From an uncultured Tateyamaria sp. (lineage in GTDB: Bacteria > Pseudomonadota > Alphaproteobacteria > Rhodobacterales > Rhodobacteraceae), in assembly GCF_947503705.1 (NCBI RefSeq), contig NZ_CANNES010000004.1, forward strand, positions 188,001 to 252,000: a stretch of 64,000 nucleotides of DNA, written 5' to 3'. Shown one piece after another: positions 39,067 to 47,517 of this stretch. Numbering within the stretch: the stretch's first letter is position 1; the number at the start of each line of letters is the position of its first letter. The notes below the pieces were generated by a model that saw only the letters and a program-made list of their open reading frames with translations, did not search any database and was not told where the DNA came from. The translations under genes were made by a program, and so were the position numbers.

Positions 39067-39089
39067 GGCGGCCCGCACCCCGGGCCGCC
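39067..39089 (+). promoter_or_regulatory. Stable hairpin in the greA leader
   Basis: GGCGGCCCG (39067-39075) and CGGGCCGCC (39081-39089), perfect 9 bp, 5-base loop, ending 22 bases before the greA ATG. Could terminate the VOC transcript or act in the greA leader. Confidence 0.5.
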
Positions 39090-39111
39090 CACTCTTATCT
39101 GGACGTAGCCG

Positions 39112-39582
39112 ATGGAAAAAATTCCGATGACCCGCGCCGGGGCCCAAGCCCTGGAGACCGAGTTGAAACAGCTCAAGACCGAAGAACGGCCCGCCATCAT
39201 CAAGGCGATTGCCGAAGCACGCGAGCATGGCGACCTGTCGGAAAACGCAGAATATCACTCGGCCAAGGAAAAACAGTCCTTCATCGAAGGGCGGATCAAG
39301 GAACTTGAAGGGGTGATTTCGCTGGCCGAAGTCATTGATCCCTCCAAACTTTCGGGCGCAATCAAATTCGGCGCGCGGGTCACGCTCGTGGACGAAGACA
39401 CCGACGCCGAAAAGACCTATCAGATCGTCGGCGAATACGAGGCCAACATCGAAAAGGGCCTTTTGAACATAAAATCGCCCATTGCCCGTGCCCTCATCGG
39501 CAAGGAAGAGGGCGACAGCGTCGAAGTGCGCACGCCAGGGGGCGAAAAGTCCTACGAAGTGCTGAAAATCGTCTATAGCTAA
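39112..39582 (+). CDS. greA: Transcription elongation factor GreA
   Basis: A 156-residue factor that stimulates RNA cleavage by backtracked RNA polymerase. The N-terminal coiled coil ([20 protein letters not shown], then [20 protein letters not shown]) contains the acidic tip (DLSENAEY) that enters the secondary channel; the C-terminal FKBP-like domain ends [20 protein letters not shown]. Length and motifs are typical. A GC hairpin lies just upstream. Confidence 0.98.
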   Translation: MEKIPMTRAGAQALETELKQLKTEERPAIIKAIAEAREHGDLSENAEYHSAKEKQSFIEGRIKELEGVISLAEVIDPSKLSGAIKFGARVTLVDEDTDAEKTYQIVGEYEANIEKGLLNIKSPIARALIGKEEGDSVEVRTPGGEKSYEVLKIVYS

Positions 39583-39586
39583 GGCC

Positions 39587-40606
39587 ATGGCCGACACGTC
39601 CAAATCACAGTCACGACCGACCCCGCTGGGCATCTATGACAAACCGCAAGCACGCGGTGTCACGGGGATCGAAGCGGTGGCCATCGCGCTCTCGGCGCTT
39701 TGGCTGCTCGGTTCGGCCGCGTTTTTCATGCTGGGCACTGATAACCCGACCAGCAGCGTCGATGGGCTGCAATTTCTCGTCACGATGCTTGCCGTTTTCA
39801 TGCCCGTCGCCATGATCTGGGTCGCGGCGACGGCCGCCCGGTCCAGCCGGGTGATGCGCGAAGAAAGCCAACGGCTGCAGGCCGCCATAGACGCCATCCG
39901 GCAGGCCTATATCGCGCAGCAACAGGGCCGCGACCTGTCGTCCGAACCCTCCGTGTCGCGCAAGCTGGACGAGATTGCCGCCGCCGCCCGCAACACCGAA
40001 ACGGCCCTCGCCACCTTCCAAAGCAGCCGCCGCGAAAGCGACGCACCAAAGCGGGCCCCAACGCCCGAACCCGCGCCACAGCCCGACGACCAGCCGGCTC
40101 TCGCCCTCGGCACCACCGCCGAAGATATCGCGCCGCCTCTGGCCACGACCGACTTTATCCGCGCACTCAATTTCCCCGAAACCGCCGAAGACGAGGCAGG
40201 CTTTGCCGCCCTGCGCAAGGCGATGAAAGACCGCGACACCGCCCAACTGATCCAGGCGGCCCAGGATATCCTGACACTGCTCAGCCAGGACGGCATCTAT
40301 ATGGACGACCTGCGCCCCGACCGCGCCCGCCCCGAGATTTGGCGCCAATTTGCCAGCGGCGCACGTGGACGTGCGGTGGCCCCTTTGGGCGGGGTGCGCG
40401 ACCGCTCGTCCCTGGCCCTGACCGCAGGCCGGATGAAGCAAGACCCGATCTTCCGCGACGCGGCACACCACTTCTTGCGCCGGTTCGACAAGGCGATCTC
40501 CGCCTTTGCCGAAACCGCCTCTGACGCTGAACTGTCAGAGCTCAGCGACACGCGTACCGCCCGCGCCTTCATGCTGCTGGGCCGGGTTGCAGGCACCTTC
40601 GATTGA
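39587..40606 (+). CDS. Two-helix membrane protein, unknown
   Basis: A 339-residue protein with two membrane helices near the N-terminus (about residues 27-49 and 62-85), a helical stretch (about 88-150), a Pro-rich linker (about 155-175, PTPEPAPQPDDQPALALG) and a C-terminal helical domain (about 185-339, with ALNFPETAEDEAGFAALRKA and RFDKAISAFAE). I do not recognise a named family. It begins 4 bases after greA and its stop overlaps the RidA gene, suggesting one transcript. Confidence 0.75.
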   Translation: MADTSKSQSRPTPLGIYDKPQARGVTGIEAVAIALSALWLLGSAAFFMLGTDNPTSSVDGLQFLVTMLAVFMPVAMIWVAATAARSSRVMREESQRLQAAIDAIRQAYIAQQQGRDLSSEPSVSRKLDEIAAAARNTETALATFQSSRRESDAPKRAPTPEPAPQPDDQPALALGTTAEDIAPPLATTDFIRALNFPETAEDEAGFAALRKAMKDRDTAQLIQAAQDILTLLSQDGIYMDDLRPDRARPEIWRQFASGARGRAVAPLGGVRDRSSLALTAGRMKQDPIFRDAAHHFLRRFDKAISAFAETASDAELSELSDTRTARAFMLLGRVAGTFD

Positions 40607-40962
40607 CGCATCCGCCCATCACGCGCATCCCCGCCCCCGGCAGCGGGCGCAGCGACGCGGTCGCCGCTGACGGCTATGCCTACGCGGTCGCAACCGACCC
40701 GCATTGTGCCGATGGCATCACCGCCCAAACCCGCAACACCTTGCACGATCTTGACCGGCTGCTGCACGCCGTTGGCAGTGACAAGACAAGGCTGTTGCAG
40801 GCCACCGTCTACCTCAGCGATATTGATCTCAAACCGCAGATGGATGACGTCTGGCGCGACTGGATTGGCCCCGAAGAAAATTGGCCGCAACGCGCCTGCA
40901 TCGGCGTCGGCCTGACCAAAGGTTACCTGATCGAAGTGGTCGTGATCGCGCAAGCGAGTTGA
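40603..40962 (+). CDS. RidA family enamine/imine deaminase
   Basis: A 119-residue RidA/YjgF protein. The catalytic arginine (PQRACIGVGL) and the conserved glutamate (LIEVVVIAQ) equivalent to E. coli R105 and E120 are present; NTLHDLDRLLHAVGSD and VYLSDIDLKPQMDDVW are typical. RidA hydrolyses reactive 2-aminoacrylate. The start appears to be TTG (40603-40605), overlapping the previous stop as TTGA; no strong ribosome site or better start is visible, so translation is likely coupled. Confidence 0.85.
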   Translation: MTHPPITRIPAPGSGRSDAVAADGYAYAVATDPHCADGITAQTRNTLHDLDRLLHAVGSDKTRLLQATVYLSDIDLKPQMDDVWRDWIGPEENWPQRACIGVGLTKGYLIEVVVIAQAS

Positions 40963-40965
40963 CGG

Positions 40966-43041
40966 CTAAAGCCCAAAGCCACCCCAAGGGATATAGCGGA
41001 CAGGATCGCCCGGGCGCACATGCAGCGCGCCATCGGGCAGTTCGACCAAACCATCGGCCCAGGCCAGTCCGCTGATCCGCCCCGACCCTTCCGAGGCAAA
41101 AACCTCAACCCGGCCGTCTCGAACCCGCGCCCTCAAATACTCGCGCCGCCCCGGTTTCTTGCGCTTCTCGAATGCGGCCGGCAGGTCGAATCCCTGCGGC
41201 TCCGCCCAATCCGCCCCGGCCATCTGCGCCAGCGCTGGCGCGCCAAAGACCAGGGTACAGACCATGGCCGCCACCGGATTGCCCGGCAGGCCAAATACCG
41301 GCGTGCCGTTCCACATGCCCAGGGCCAGCGGGCGGCCCGGCTTGATCGCAATGCGCCACAACGCCATCGCCCCCGCCTCATTCAGCAACGCCGACACATG
41401 GTCCTCGTCGCCGGCCGAGGCCCCGCCGCTGGTCAGGATCACATCCGCCTGCCCGGCAGCCATGTCCAGACGGCCCCGCAGGGCCGTACGATCATCCGCC
41501 ACCTGACCAAGGTCCACAGGCACATGGCCCAGCTTGCGGATCAGCCCCATCAACATGGGCCGGTTCGCATCAAAAATCTGACCAGCCGCCGCCGCCTGCC
41601 CCGCCTCGACCAACTCATCGCCGGTCGACAAAACGCCCACACGCAGCGGCGCATAGGTCTTCACATCTGGAACGCCCACAGCCGACAGGATCGCCAGATC
41701 GGCGGCGGTCAACCGTCGCCCGCGCGCGGCCACGACGTCGCCCGTCATCACATCTTCGCCCGCCTTGCGCGTGTTGGCCCCCGCCTTGATTGGGCCGTTG
41801 AACTGCACGGCACCGTCCAGCACTTCCACATCCTCTTGCAAGATCACGGTGTCCACGCCCTCGGGAAGGGCCGCGCCCGTCAGAATGCGCACCGCCGAAC
41901 CGGCTGGCACTGCCATATCCAACCTCAAACCAGCCGCCGCTTGCGCCGCCACCAAAGGCAACCGGTGCGGCCCCGCGCTGCGGCCCCCGGCAAACCCATA
42001 GCCGTCCACCGCTGTATTGGGCAGCGGCGGGTTCGACCGCGCCGCGCGCACATCGGCTGCCAAGACGCGGTCCAGGGCCTGCGCAACCGGCAAGGTCTCT
42101 ATCGCCACAACAGGTGTCAACCGCGCCTGCAAATCGGCCAACGCGTCATCCACCGGCGTCCAGTTCACACCCGGCGGCAAGGCAAAACAGTCATTGCGCA
42201 GCGGCGTCGCGTCCCCGCGCAATTCGGCCTCATGGCCCAGACCGAAAATCCAGCCCTCCGGGTTCGCAGGCACATCCAGCATCTGCGCCAGCCGCGCAGG
42301 GGCCAGCGCTGCAAATTGCCGGGCCAAATCGTGGACCTGCCATTGATCCTTGATCCATCCCTCGGCTGCGGGGCCCACTGTCAGCGACGGCCAGACCTCG
42401 ACCAAAGCAATCGGCGCGTCTAGTGGCTCAAAGGGCCATACGGATACGTCGGGTGCAAAATGGCGGCGCAGCCGCGCCAGTACGGGCAGGCCCATCATCG
42501 CCTGACCACCCACCGACCCCACACCCGACATCTGCCAGAGGGTAAAGGCACCCGTGGCCCGCGCCTCGGCCTCACGTCGCGCGGCAAAGGGGCTGTTATA
42601 CCCCACCTTGGTCCGGGGCAGGCCCGCAATGTCGCGCTTGAGCGCGTTGCCCCAAAACGGACCTTTGCCGCCAAAACGCTGGTTGATCTCGCCCGCCAGA
42701 TCAAAGCGATTGTTGGCGCGGGGCTCATCCTCGACCCGCGCCTCAAACCAGTCCCAGAGCGCAAAAGGATCATCCGACCCGGTCAAAGCCGCACCAAATC
42801 CCGCAGGGTAACCAAAGGGGAAGTCAAAGCCTAACAGCACCCGTCGCCCGGCGGCACGTTCGGCTCTTATAACATCCATCAGCCAAGCCTCGGCCAACTG
42901 GCGATTGCGCAGATACACCGCGTCTTCGACAACACCGCAACGCGCGATACAGGCCCAGATCGCATCGGCCTGCGGCTTGGCCGCCCCCTGATTGCCCCCC
43001 GACCAATCCACCATGACAAAAGTGTCAAAATGCGCGGTCAC
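40966..43041 (-). CDS. moeA: MoeA molybdopterin molybdotransferase with N-terminal extra domain
   Basis: A 691-residue fusion. Residues about 295-691 are a complete MoeA, which inserts molybdate into adenylylated molybdopterin: NPPLPNTAVDGYGFAGG, STGDELVEAG, LTSGGASAGDEDHV, GLPGNPVAAMV and a C-terminal domain IV. Residues about 1-290 are an extra domain (FVMVDWSGG, LLGFDFPFGYPAGF, INQRFGGKGPFWGNALK) with an RNase H/DUF429-like look (Asp-bearing VDWSGG and GFDFPFG strands). I cannot assign it. The start is GTG overlapping the mobB stop (GTGA), so it is translated from the same mRNA. There is no stop or internal start that would split it. Confidence 0.9.
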   Translation of the reverse strand: MTAHFDTFVMVDWSGGNQGAAKPQADAIWACIARCGVVEDAVYLRNRQLAEAWLMDVIRAERAAGRRVLLGFDFPFGYPAGFGAALTGSDDPFALWDWFEARVEDEPRANNRFDLAGEINQRFGGKGPFWGNALKRDIAGLPRTKVGYNSPFAARREAEARATGAFTLWQMSGVGSVGGQAMMGLPVLARLRRHFAPDVSVWPFEPLDAPIALVEVWPSLTVGPAAEGWIKDQWQVHDLARQFAALAPARLAQMLDVPANPEGWIFGLGHEAELRGDATPLRNDCFALPPGVNWTPVDDALADLQARLTPVVAIETLPVAQALDRVLAADVRAARSNPPLPNTAVDGYGFAGGRSAGPHRLPLVAAQAAAGLRLDMAVPAGSAVRILTGAALPEGVDTVILQEDVEVLDGAVQFNGPIKAGANTRKAGEDVMTGDVVAARGRRLTAADLAILSAVGVPDVKTYAPLRVGVLSTGDELVEAGQAAAAGQIFDANRPMLMGLIRKLGHVPVDLGQVADDRTALRGRLDMAAGQADVILTSGGASAGDEDHVSALLNEAGAMALWRIAIKPGRPLALGMWNGTPVFGLPGNPVAAMVCTLVFGAPALAQMAGADWAEPQGFDLPAAFEKRKKPGRREYLRARVRDGRVEVFASEGSGRISGLAWADGLVELPDGALHVRPGDPVRYIPWGGFGL

Positions 43042-43529
43042 AGCCCCACCTCGGCCAGGATGAAATCAGCAATAGCGGTAGTGTCATCAAGGTCAAAGAC
43101 GGTCCGATCCAGCGTCAAAGCCGTGTCGCTGGCCACTGCCCGCACGGTCGGATCATCCGGCGCAATCAACGGGTTGCCGGTCACGGCCCGGTGGGCCTCG
43201 ACCTTGGGATGGGCATCGCGCTTGTACCCCTCGATCAGAACCAGATCGACGGGGGCCAGCTTGGTCAGTAATTGGGCAAGGCTTGGCTCGTCCTCCTCGC
43301 GCAGCTCATGCATCAGGGCAAAACGGTTGCGCGAGGCCAACAGCACCTCGGTCGCGCCCGCAACGCGATGGCGATAGCTGTCCTTTCCGGGGTGGTCCAC
43401 GTCAAAGCGGTGGTGGGCATGTTTCACGGTCGACACCGAAATGCCGCGCCCCGTGATCTCGGTCACCAAACGCTCCATCAGCCCGGTCTTGCCAGCGTTC
43501 TTCCACCCTACGATACCGTATAGTTTCAT
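43038..43529 (-). CDS. mobB: Molybdopterin-guanine dinucleotide biosynthesis protein B
   Basis: A 163-residue P-loop protein that assists MobA in attaching GMP to molybdopterin. The Walker A is GWKNAGKT (residues 8-15); TVKHAHHRFDVDHPGKDSYR and DLVLIEGYKRDAHPK are characteristic. It overlaps mobA and moeA by 4 bases each. Confidence 0.95.
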   Translation of the reverse strand: MKLYGIVGWKNAGKTGLMERLVTEITGRGISVSTVKHAHHRFDVDHPGKDSYRHRVAGATEVLLASRNRFALMHELREEDEPSLAQLLTKLAPVDLVLIEGYKRDAHPKVEAHRAVTGNPLIAPDDPTVRAVASDTALTLDRTVFDLDDTTAIADFILAEVGL

Positions 43530-44128
43530 TGCATCGCCTCTGCCCGCGCCAGATCATCGGGCGTGTTTACGTTGAAAAAGGCGGCCTCGTCCGGGAACAT
43601 CGCCAATCGTCCATCATGACGGTCGGTCCACATCACCACCTTGCGGACACCATCCGCCAAGGCCGCGCGCAAATCCTCACGCAGGGCGACGGGCCAGAGG
43701 CCGAATGTCGGATGGCGGGCCTTGCCACGTTCAGGGTCGGGGGTCGCGGCCAAGGCCAAAGGATGCGCCATCCCTTCGGCAGCCAATTGCAGGCGCGGCA
43801 CCAGATCGCAGGGGAAAAACGGCGTGTCGGCGGCGGCGGTCACAATCGTCTCCGCCCCCTGCGCCGCCGCCCAGTCCAGGCCCGCCAGCACTCCAGCCAA
43901 AGGCCCGGCAAAGCCCTCAATACTATCGGAAATCACAGGCAGGCCAAGACCCGCAAAACGGGCAGGATCGCCATTGGCATTCAGCGCCATGTCCGCCACC
44001 TGCGGGCGCAACCGATCCATCACATGGCCCAACAGAGTCGTATCGCCCAGTGTCAACAAGCCCTTGTCACCACCGCCCATGCGCGTGGCCTGACCGCCCG
44101 CCAGAATGACACCCACCGGGGGCCTCAT
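43526..44128 (-). CDS. mobA: Molybdenum cofactor guanylyltransferase
   Basis: A 200-residue nucleotidyltransferase producing the bis-MGD cofactor used by formate dehydrogenase and DMSO reductase-family enzymes. The GTP-binding start is VILAGGQATRMGGGDKGLL; VISDSIEGFAGPLAGVLAGL and TAAADTPFFPCDL (metal-binding Asp) follow, and NVNTPDDLARAE is the typical end. I chose the ATG at 44126-44128, which overlaps the preceding stop (ATGA) and has GGGGGA upstream, over the ATG at 44146. Confidence 0.95.
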   Translation of the reverse strand: MRPPVGVILAGGQATRMGGGDKGLLTLGDTTLLGHVMDRLRPQVADMALNANGDPARFAGLGLPVISDSIEGFAGPLAGVLAGLDWAAAQGAETIVTAAADTPFFPCDLVPRLQLAAEGMAHPLALAATPDPERGKARHPTFGLWPVALREDLRAALADGVRKVVMWTDRHDGRLAMFPDEAAFFNVNTPDDLARAEAMQ

Positions 44129-44646
44129 GCGCCGGTCCCCCGCCATGCCGCCACCTGGTCCAGAACCGGCGCAGCACCGTCATGCAACGCATGTACCGGC
44201 AACACAAAGCCTTGGACACCCACGATAAAAACGATCAATCCCTTGTCATGCGCCACCGCATCCACCGCCTCCCAGGGAATATCAACCTTGATCCCCCACA
44301 CCTCATGGTGCACCCCACCCGGCGACAGACGTACCCGTATGGGTACATCAACCATCCGTGCCATCGCCATGCGCGTATCAGGTCGCGTGACGGCCCGGGT
44401 GAACAGCATCATGCCAAAGCCGACGGCCAGCACGATCATCAGGCCAATCCAGCCGGTCGTGTCCGTGATCAACGACAAAACATAGAGCACACCGCCCCCT
44501 AGGGCGGCATAGGCCAACCCTTGGAGCACGCTGTGCACTTGCGCACCCACATGCCAAAGCGGTGGGAATACCTGTCGCCAGATCATGCGGCCCGCCAGCC
44601 TCACCTCCGCCGGGGACAGCGTGAATTGCGCCGCGACATCGCTCAC
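44125..44646 (-). CDS. Small membrane protein between fdhD and mobA
   Basis: A 173-residue protein with two hydrophobic helices (about residues 41-60 and 64-83) and a C-terminal soluble part whose end (IPWEAVDAVAHDKGLIVFIV, VLPVHALHDG) resembles YcxB-like domains. GTG start overlapping the fdhD stop (GTGA), and ATGA overlap with mobA, place it inside the Mo-cofactor operon. No direct link to molybdenum chemistry can be seen in the sequence. Confidence 0.75.
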   Translation of the reverse strand: MSDVAAQFTLSPAEVRLAGRMIWRQVFPPLWHVGAQVHSVLQGLAYAALGGGVLYVLSLITDTTGWIGLMIVLAVGFGMMLFTRAVTRPDTRMAMARMVDVPIRVRLSPGGVHHEVWGIKVDIPWEAVDAVAHDKGLIVFIVGVQGFVLPVHALHDGAAPVLDQVAAWRGTGA

Positions 44647-45533
44647 GTCTTGGCACCCTTGCGCCCGGATTTGCGCGGCTCATCCGCCACCGCGGCCGGG
44701 TCCGCATCGCGCACCAATCGGTCCTCGCCGCTCAGGCAGACAAAACGCTGCCCTCGCATCCGGCCAATCAGTGTCAGGCCCACCTGCTGCGCAATCTCGA
44801 CACCCCAGGCGGTAAAGCCCGAGCGCGAAGCCAGCACCGGAATACCCATCATCGCCGTCTTGATCACCATCTCAGAGGTCAGGCGACCCGTGGTATAAAG
44901 AATCTTGTCCTCAGCCCCGACACCCTCTGCCATCATCCAACCGGCAATCTTGTCGACCGCATTGTGACGGCCCACATCCTCCATATAGACCAAAGGGCGG
45001 TCGCCCTGACACAGCACCGTGCCATGAATCGCCCCCGCCTCGAGGTAGAGCGATGGGGTTCGATTGATCCGCGCCGACAAGGCATAGAGCCACGAAGTGC
45101 GCACAGAGACAGCAGGCAGGTTCACCCCCTCCAACCCCTCCATCATGTCGCCGAACACGGTGCCCACGGCACAGCCGCTGGTGCGCGTTTTCTTCTTCAG
45201 CTTTTCCTCGTGATCTGTCGCCACGGCCGTGCGCACAATCACCGTCTCCAACTCTTCGTCATAATCGATGCCGGTGACGACATCCTCCGCCTTCAACATC
45301 CCTTGATTGCGCAAAAAGCCCAAGGCCAGATAGTCGGGATAATCGCCAATAGTCATCGCCGTGACGATTTCCTGACTGTTGAGAAAGATGGTCAGGGGCC
45401 GCTCCTCAACCACGGACGTGACGACCTCGGCCCCCGTCTGATCATGGCCCACAACGCTCCGGGTCAGGCGCGGCGCATTCGGGTCAGGCGCAATCACATA
45501 GCCCGCAACATCCTCATTTTGCGCCAATTGCAT
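44643..45533 (-). CDS. fdhD: Formate dehydrogenase sulfurtransferase accessory protein FdhD
   Basis: A 296-residue protein that carries sulfur from the cysteine desulfurase to the Mo-bisPGD cofactor of formate dehydrogenase. VVEERPLTIFLNSQEIVTAM, DYLALGFLRNQGML, EDVGRHNAVDKIAGWMM, TTGRLTSEMVIKTAMMGIPV and SRSGFTAWGVEIAQQVGLTL are all FdhD hallmarks. In the usual CxxC loop only the first cysteine is kept (C121 in TSGCAVGTVFG; the second is G124). The start ATG (45531-45533) follows a G-rich site. It is the first gene of fdhD-mobA-mobB-moeA; formate dehydrogenase genes are not in the window. Confidence 0.95.
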   Translation of the reverse strand: MQLAQNEDVAGYVIAPDPNAPRLTRSVVGHDQTGAEVVTSVVEERPLTIFLNSQEIVTAMTIGDYPDYLALGFLRNQGMLKAEDVVTGIDYDEELETVIVRTAVATDHEEKLKKKTRTSGCAVGTVFGDMMEGLEGVNLPAVSVRTSWLYALSARINRTPSLYLEAGAIHGTVLCQGDRPLVYMEDVGRHNAVDKIAGWMMAEGVGAEDKILYTTGRLTSEMVIKTAMMGIPVLASRSGFTAWGVEIAQQVGLTLIGRMRGQRFVCLSGEDRLVRDADPAAVADEPRKSGRKGAKT

Positions 45534-45581
45534 CCCCCCCGACGGACAGCTAATCCTTGGCCACCAATCTAAGGAACCTCC

Positions 45582-46292
45582 ATGCCCATCACCACCCCAA
45601 AATCCGCCTATATGGCGGGGCTGCGCGACGGCGCACCCTTCATGCTGGTGGCAGGCCCCTTTGCCCTGCTCTTTGGCGTGCTGGCGACCGAGGCGGGGTT
45701 GAGCGTGTTTGAGGTGATGAGCTTTTCGCTGGTGGTGATCGCGGGGGCGGCCCAGTTCACCGCACTGCAACTGATGCAAGACGAGGCACCCACGATCATC
45801 GTCCTGATCTCGGCGCTGGCGGTGAACCTGCGGGTGGCAATGTATTCGGCGGCGCTCACGCCCTATCTTGGGCGCGCGCCGCTCTGGCAACGGGCCTGTG
45901 CCGCCTACTTGCTGGTCGACCAAAGCTATGCACTCAGCCACGGCAAGTTCGAGGCAGAACCAAAGCTGAGCGTGCCTCAACGCATGGCCTATTATTTCGG
46001 AACCTGCACACTGGTCATGATCACATGGTTCGGATGCAGCTATCTGGGCGCCGCGCTCGGCACGGCGCTGCCGCAAAACCTACCGCTCGATTTCGCGCTG
46101 CCGATTGCGTTTTTGTCGATGGTGGCCCCGATGATGCGCACGGTGCCGCACCTGATCGCCGCCGCTGTGGCGCTTGTGATAAGCCTTGTCGCGGTCAACA
46201 TCCCGTACTCGCTGGGGCTGATCGTGGCCGGACTTGCGGGGATGATGGCGGGCGCGCAGGCCGAACTTTGGCTCAAGGGGCGCGACACATGA
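45582..46292 (+). CDS. azlC: AzlC family branched-chain amino acid exporter subunit
   Basis: A 236-residue membrane protein matching AzlC, the large subunit of the AzlCD exporter. DGAPFMLVAGPFALLFGVLA, VVIAGAAQFTALQLM, NLRVAMYSAALTPYL and DQSYALSHGKF are characteristic. The ATG at 45582 has AAGGAACC upstream. It is coupled to azlD. Confidence 0.93.
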   Translation: MPITTPKSAYMAGLRDGAPFMLVAGPFALLFGVLATEAGLSVFEVMSFSLVVIAGAAQFTALQLMQDEAPTIIVLISALAVNLRVAMYSAALTPYLGRAPLWQRACAAYLLVDQSYALSHGKFEAEPKLSVPQRMAYYFGTCTLVMITWFGCSYLGAALGTALPQNLPLDFALPIAFLSMVAPMMRTVPHLIAAAVALVISLVAVNIPYSLGLIVAGLAGMMAGAQAELWLKGRDT

Positions 46293-46618
46293 CCCAGATC
46301 GACCAAACAACACTCTGGATCGTCATCTTCGGCCTCGGCCTGGGCAGCTTCCTCTTGCGCTTCACCTTCCTGGGCTTCGTGGGCGACCGGGAATTGCCCG
46401 CATGGCTCTTGCGGCACCTGCGCTACACGGCGGTGGCGATCCTGCCTGCGCTGGTGGGGCCACTTGTGGTGTTTTCCGGCGAAAACGGCGACACGGATCC
46501 AACACGGGTGCTGGCAGCCATCGCCACTGTGGCCGCCGGAATGATCACGAAAAACGTCTTTGCTGCCATAGGTGCAGGCGCGCTTACGCTTTTCGCCTCG
46601 GTCTATCTGCTGGGCTGA
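46289..46618 (+). CDS. azlD: AzlD family transporter subunit
   Basis: A 109-residue membrane protein, the small partner of AzlC: IVIFGLGLGSFLLRFTFLGF, LPAWLLRHLRYTAVAILPAL and a final helix IGAGALTLFASVYLLG. Three to four helices. The ATG overlaps the azlC stop (ATGA). Confidence 0.92.
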   Translation: MTQIDQTTLWIVIFGLGLGSFLLRFTFLGFVGDRELPAWLLRHLRYTAVAILPALVGPLVVFSGENGDTDPTRVLAAIATVAAGMITKNVFAAIGAGALTLFASVYLLG

Positions 46619-46623
46619 AAATG

Positions 46624-46665
46624 GGACGGTGGGCGGGGCGCATTTGCCAAAGGCAAACAGCGTCC
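46624..46665. terminator. Hairpin between azlD and the convergent lipoprotein gene
   Basis: TTTGCC (46643-46648), AAA, GGCAAA (46652-46657), flanked by GGACG (46624-46628) and CGTCC (46661-46665). It may end both converging transcripts; no clear T-run, so confidence is low. Confidence 0.35.
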
Positions 46666-46675
46666 GCACATCGGG

Positions 46676-47275
46676 CTACAGCTGAACTTTTGCCACGCCA
46701 TCCTGAATGGTGCCCGCATCATCCTCAAAATACTTCTCTTCTTCCACACCGGGCCAGGTCGCCATCTGCTCCATCAATCGGGTGGGAAAGAATGTCTGCC
46801 TGATCCCTTCAAAGCCGGGAATGTTGCGCATCAAACCGGTGGTGGCATTGGTGCAATAGGCCCCGGGAACAGCCCCATTGCCCATGGCCAGCTGCAGGGC
46901 AATCTCGGCCTGTTCGGGGGTCACCTCAACGGTCTGGCTGACCACATGATAGGTGCTGCGGGCATGGGCACTCTTGTAGCCCGCCAGAACGGCGGGGGTC
47001 ACACCGAACAAAACGTCTTCCTGCTCGGCCACGCGCGCGTTCACAAAGGATCCCGCCGGGTCAAAGATCACGCGCTGCGAGCCATTGATCATCAGGGCCG
47101 AATGGGCACCCGACCCGCTGCGATTGCTGACCATGGTAAAGACGGTCAGGGTCGCGGGTCCAGGCGCGCGATACGCGGCGGCAGCCACGCGTTCATCCGA
47201 AGCATAGGGCACCTCCGGCACGCTGGCACAGGCCGCCAACAGGGCGCAAAGCGCCAAGGCCGCGATGATCCGCAT
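46676..47275 (-). CDS. Putative lipoprotein, NlpC/YiiX-like fold possible
   Basis: A 199-residue protein with a lipobox near residue 15 (LCALLAACAS). The segment SGAHSALMINGSQRVIFDPA holds a His-Ser pair, and GAYCTNATTGLMRNIPGF a cysteine, in the order expected for permuted NlpC/P60 (YiiX-like) peptidases, but this is only a weak guess. The start ATG at 47273-47275 has GGGGGAC upstream. It lies next to the oxidase subunit IV. Confidence 0.7.
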   Translation of the reverse strand: MRIIAALALCALLAACASVPEVPYASDERVAAAAYRAPGPATLTVFTMVSNRSGSGAHSALMINGSQRVIFDPAGSFVNARVAEQEDVLFGVTPAVLAGYKSAHARSTYHVVSQTVEVTPEQAEIALQLAMGNGAVPGAYCTNATTGLMRNIPGFEGIRQTFFPTRLMEQMATWPGVEEEKYFEDDAGTIQDGVAKVQL

Positions 47276-47302
47276 CCCGTCGTCCCCCAGGTCGTACCGC
47301 TA

Positions 47303-47437
47303 TCAGGTGATGAAAATCGCCATGCCGACGATGATCAACAGAATCACGATCACCGACCAGGTTGTGAACTTCATGAACCCGTCGAACATCTTTTCCTGTT
47401 CGGTGCTGTCCATCTCACCATGCTTGTGCTCTGCCAT
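47303..47437 (-). CDS. aa3-type cytochrome c oxidase subunit IV, bacterial
   Basis: A 44-residue single-helix protein: AEHKHGEMDSTEQEKMFDGF at the N-terminus, then one membrane helix about 25-42. It matches the small bacterial COX4-type subunit that accompanies aa3 oxidase in Rhodobacterales and Paracoccus, located in the inner membrane. The ATG at 47435-47437 has GGGAG upstream. The other oxidase genes are not nearby, as is usual for this subunit. Confidence 0.88.
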   Translation of the reverse strand: MAEHKHGEMDSTEQEKMFDGFMKFTTWSVIVILLIIVGMAIFIT

Positions 47438-47517
47438 GTCCGGCTCCCTTACTCATCTTGGCTGATGCGCGCTCTAGCGCATTTGAACCATGCTGTCACT
47501 GCGTCTTTATAGCAGGC

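Noticed and set aside
45534-46076. An upstream extension of fdhD to 46076
   Set aside because: It would overlap azlC on the other strand and lacks FdhD similarity; the ATG at 45533 fits.
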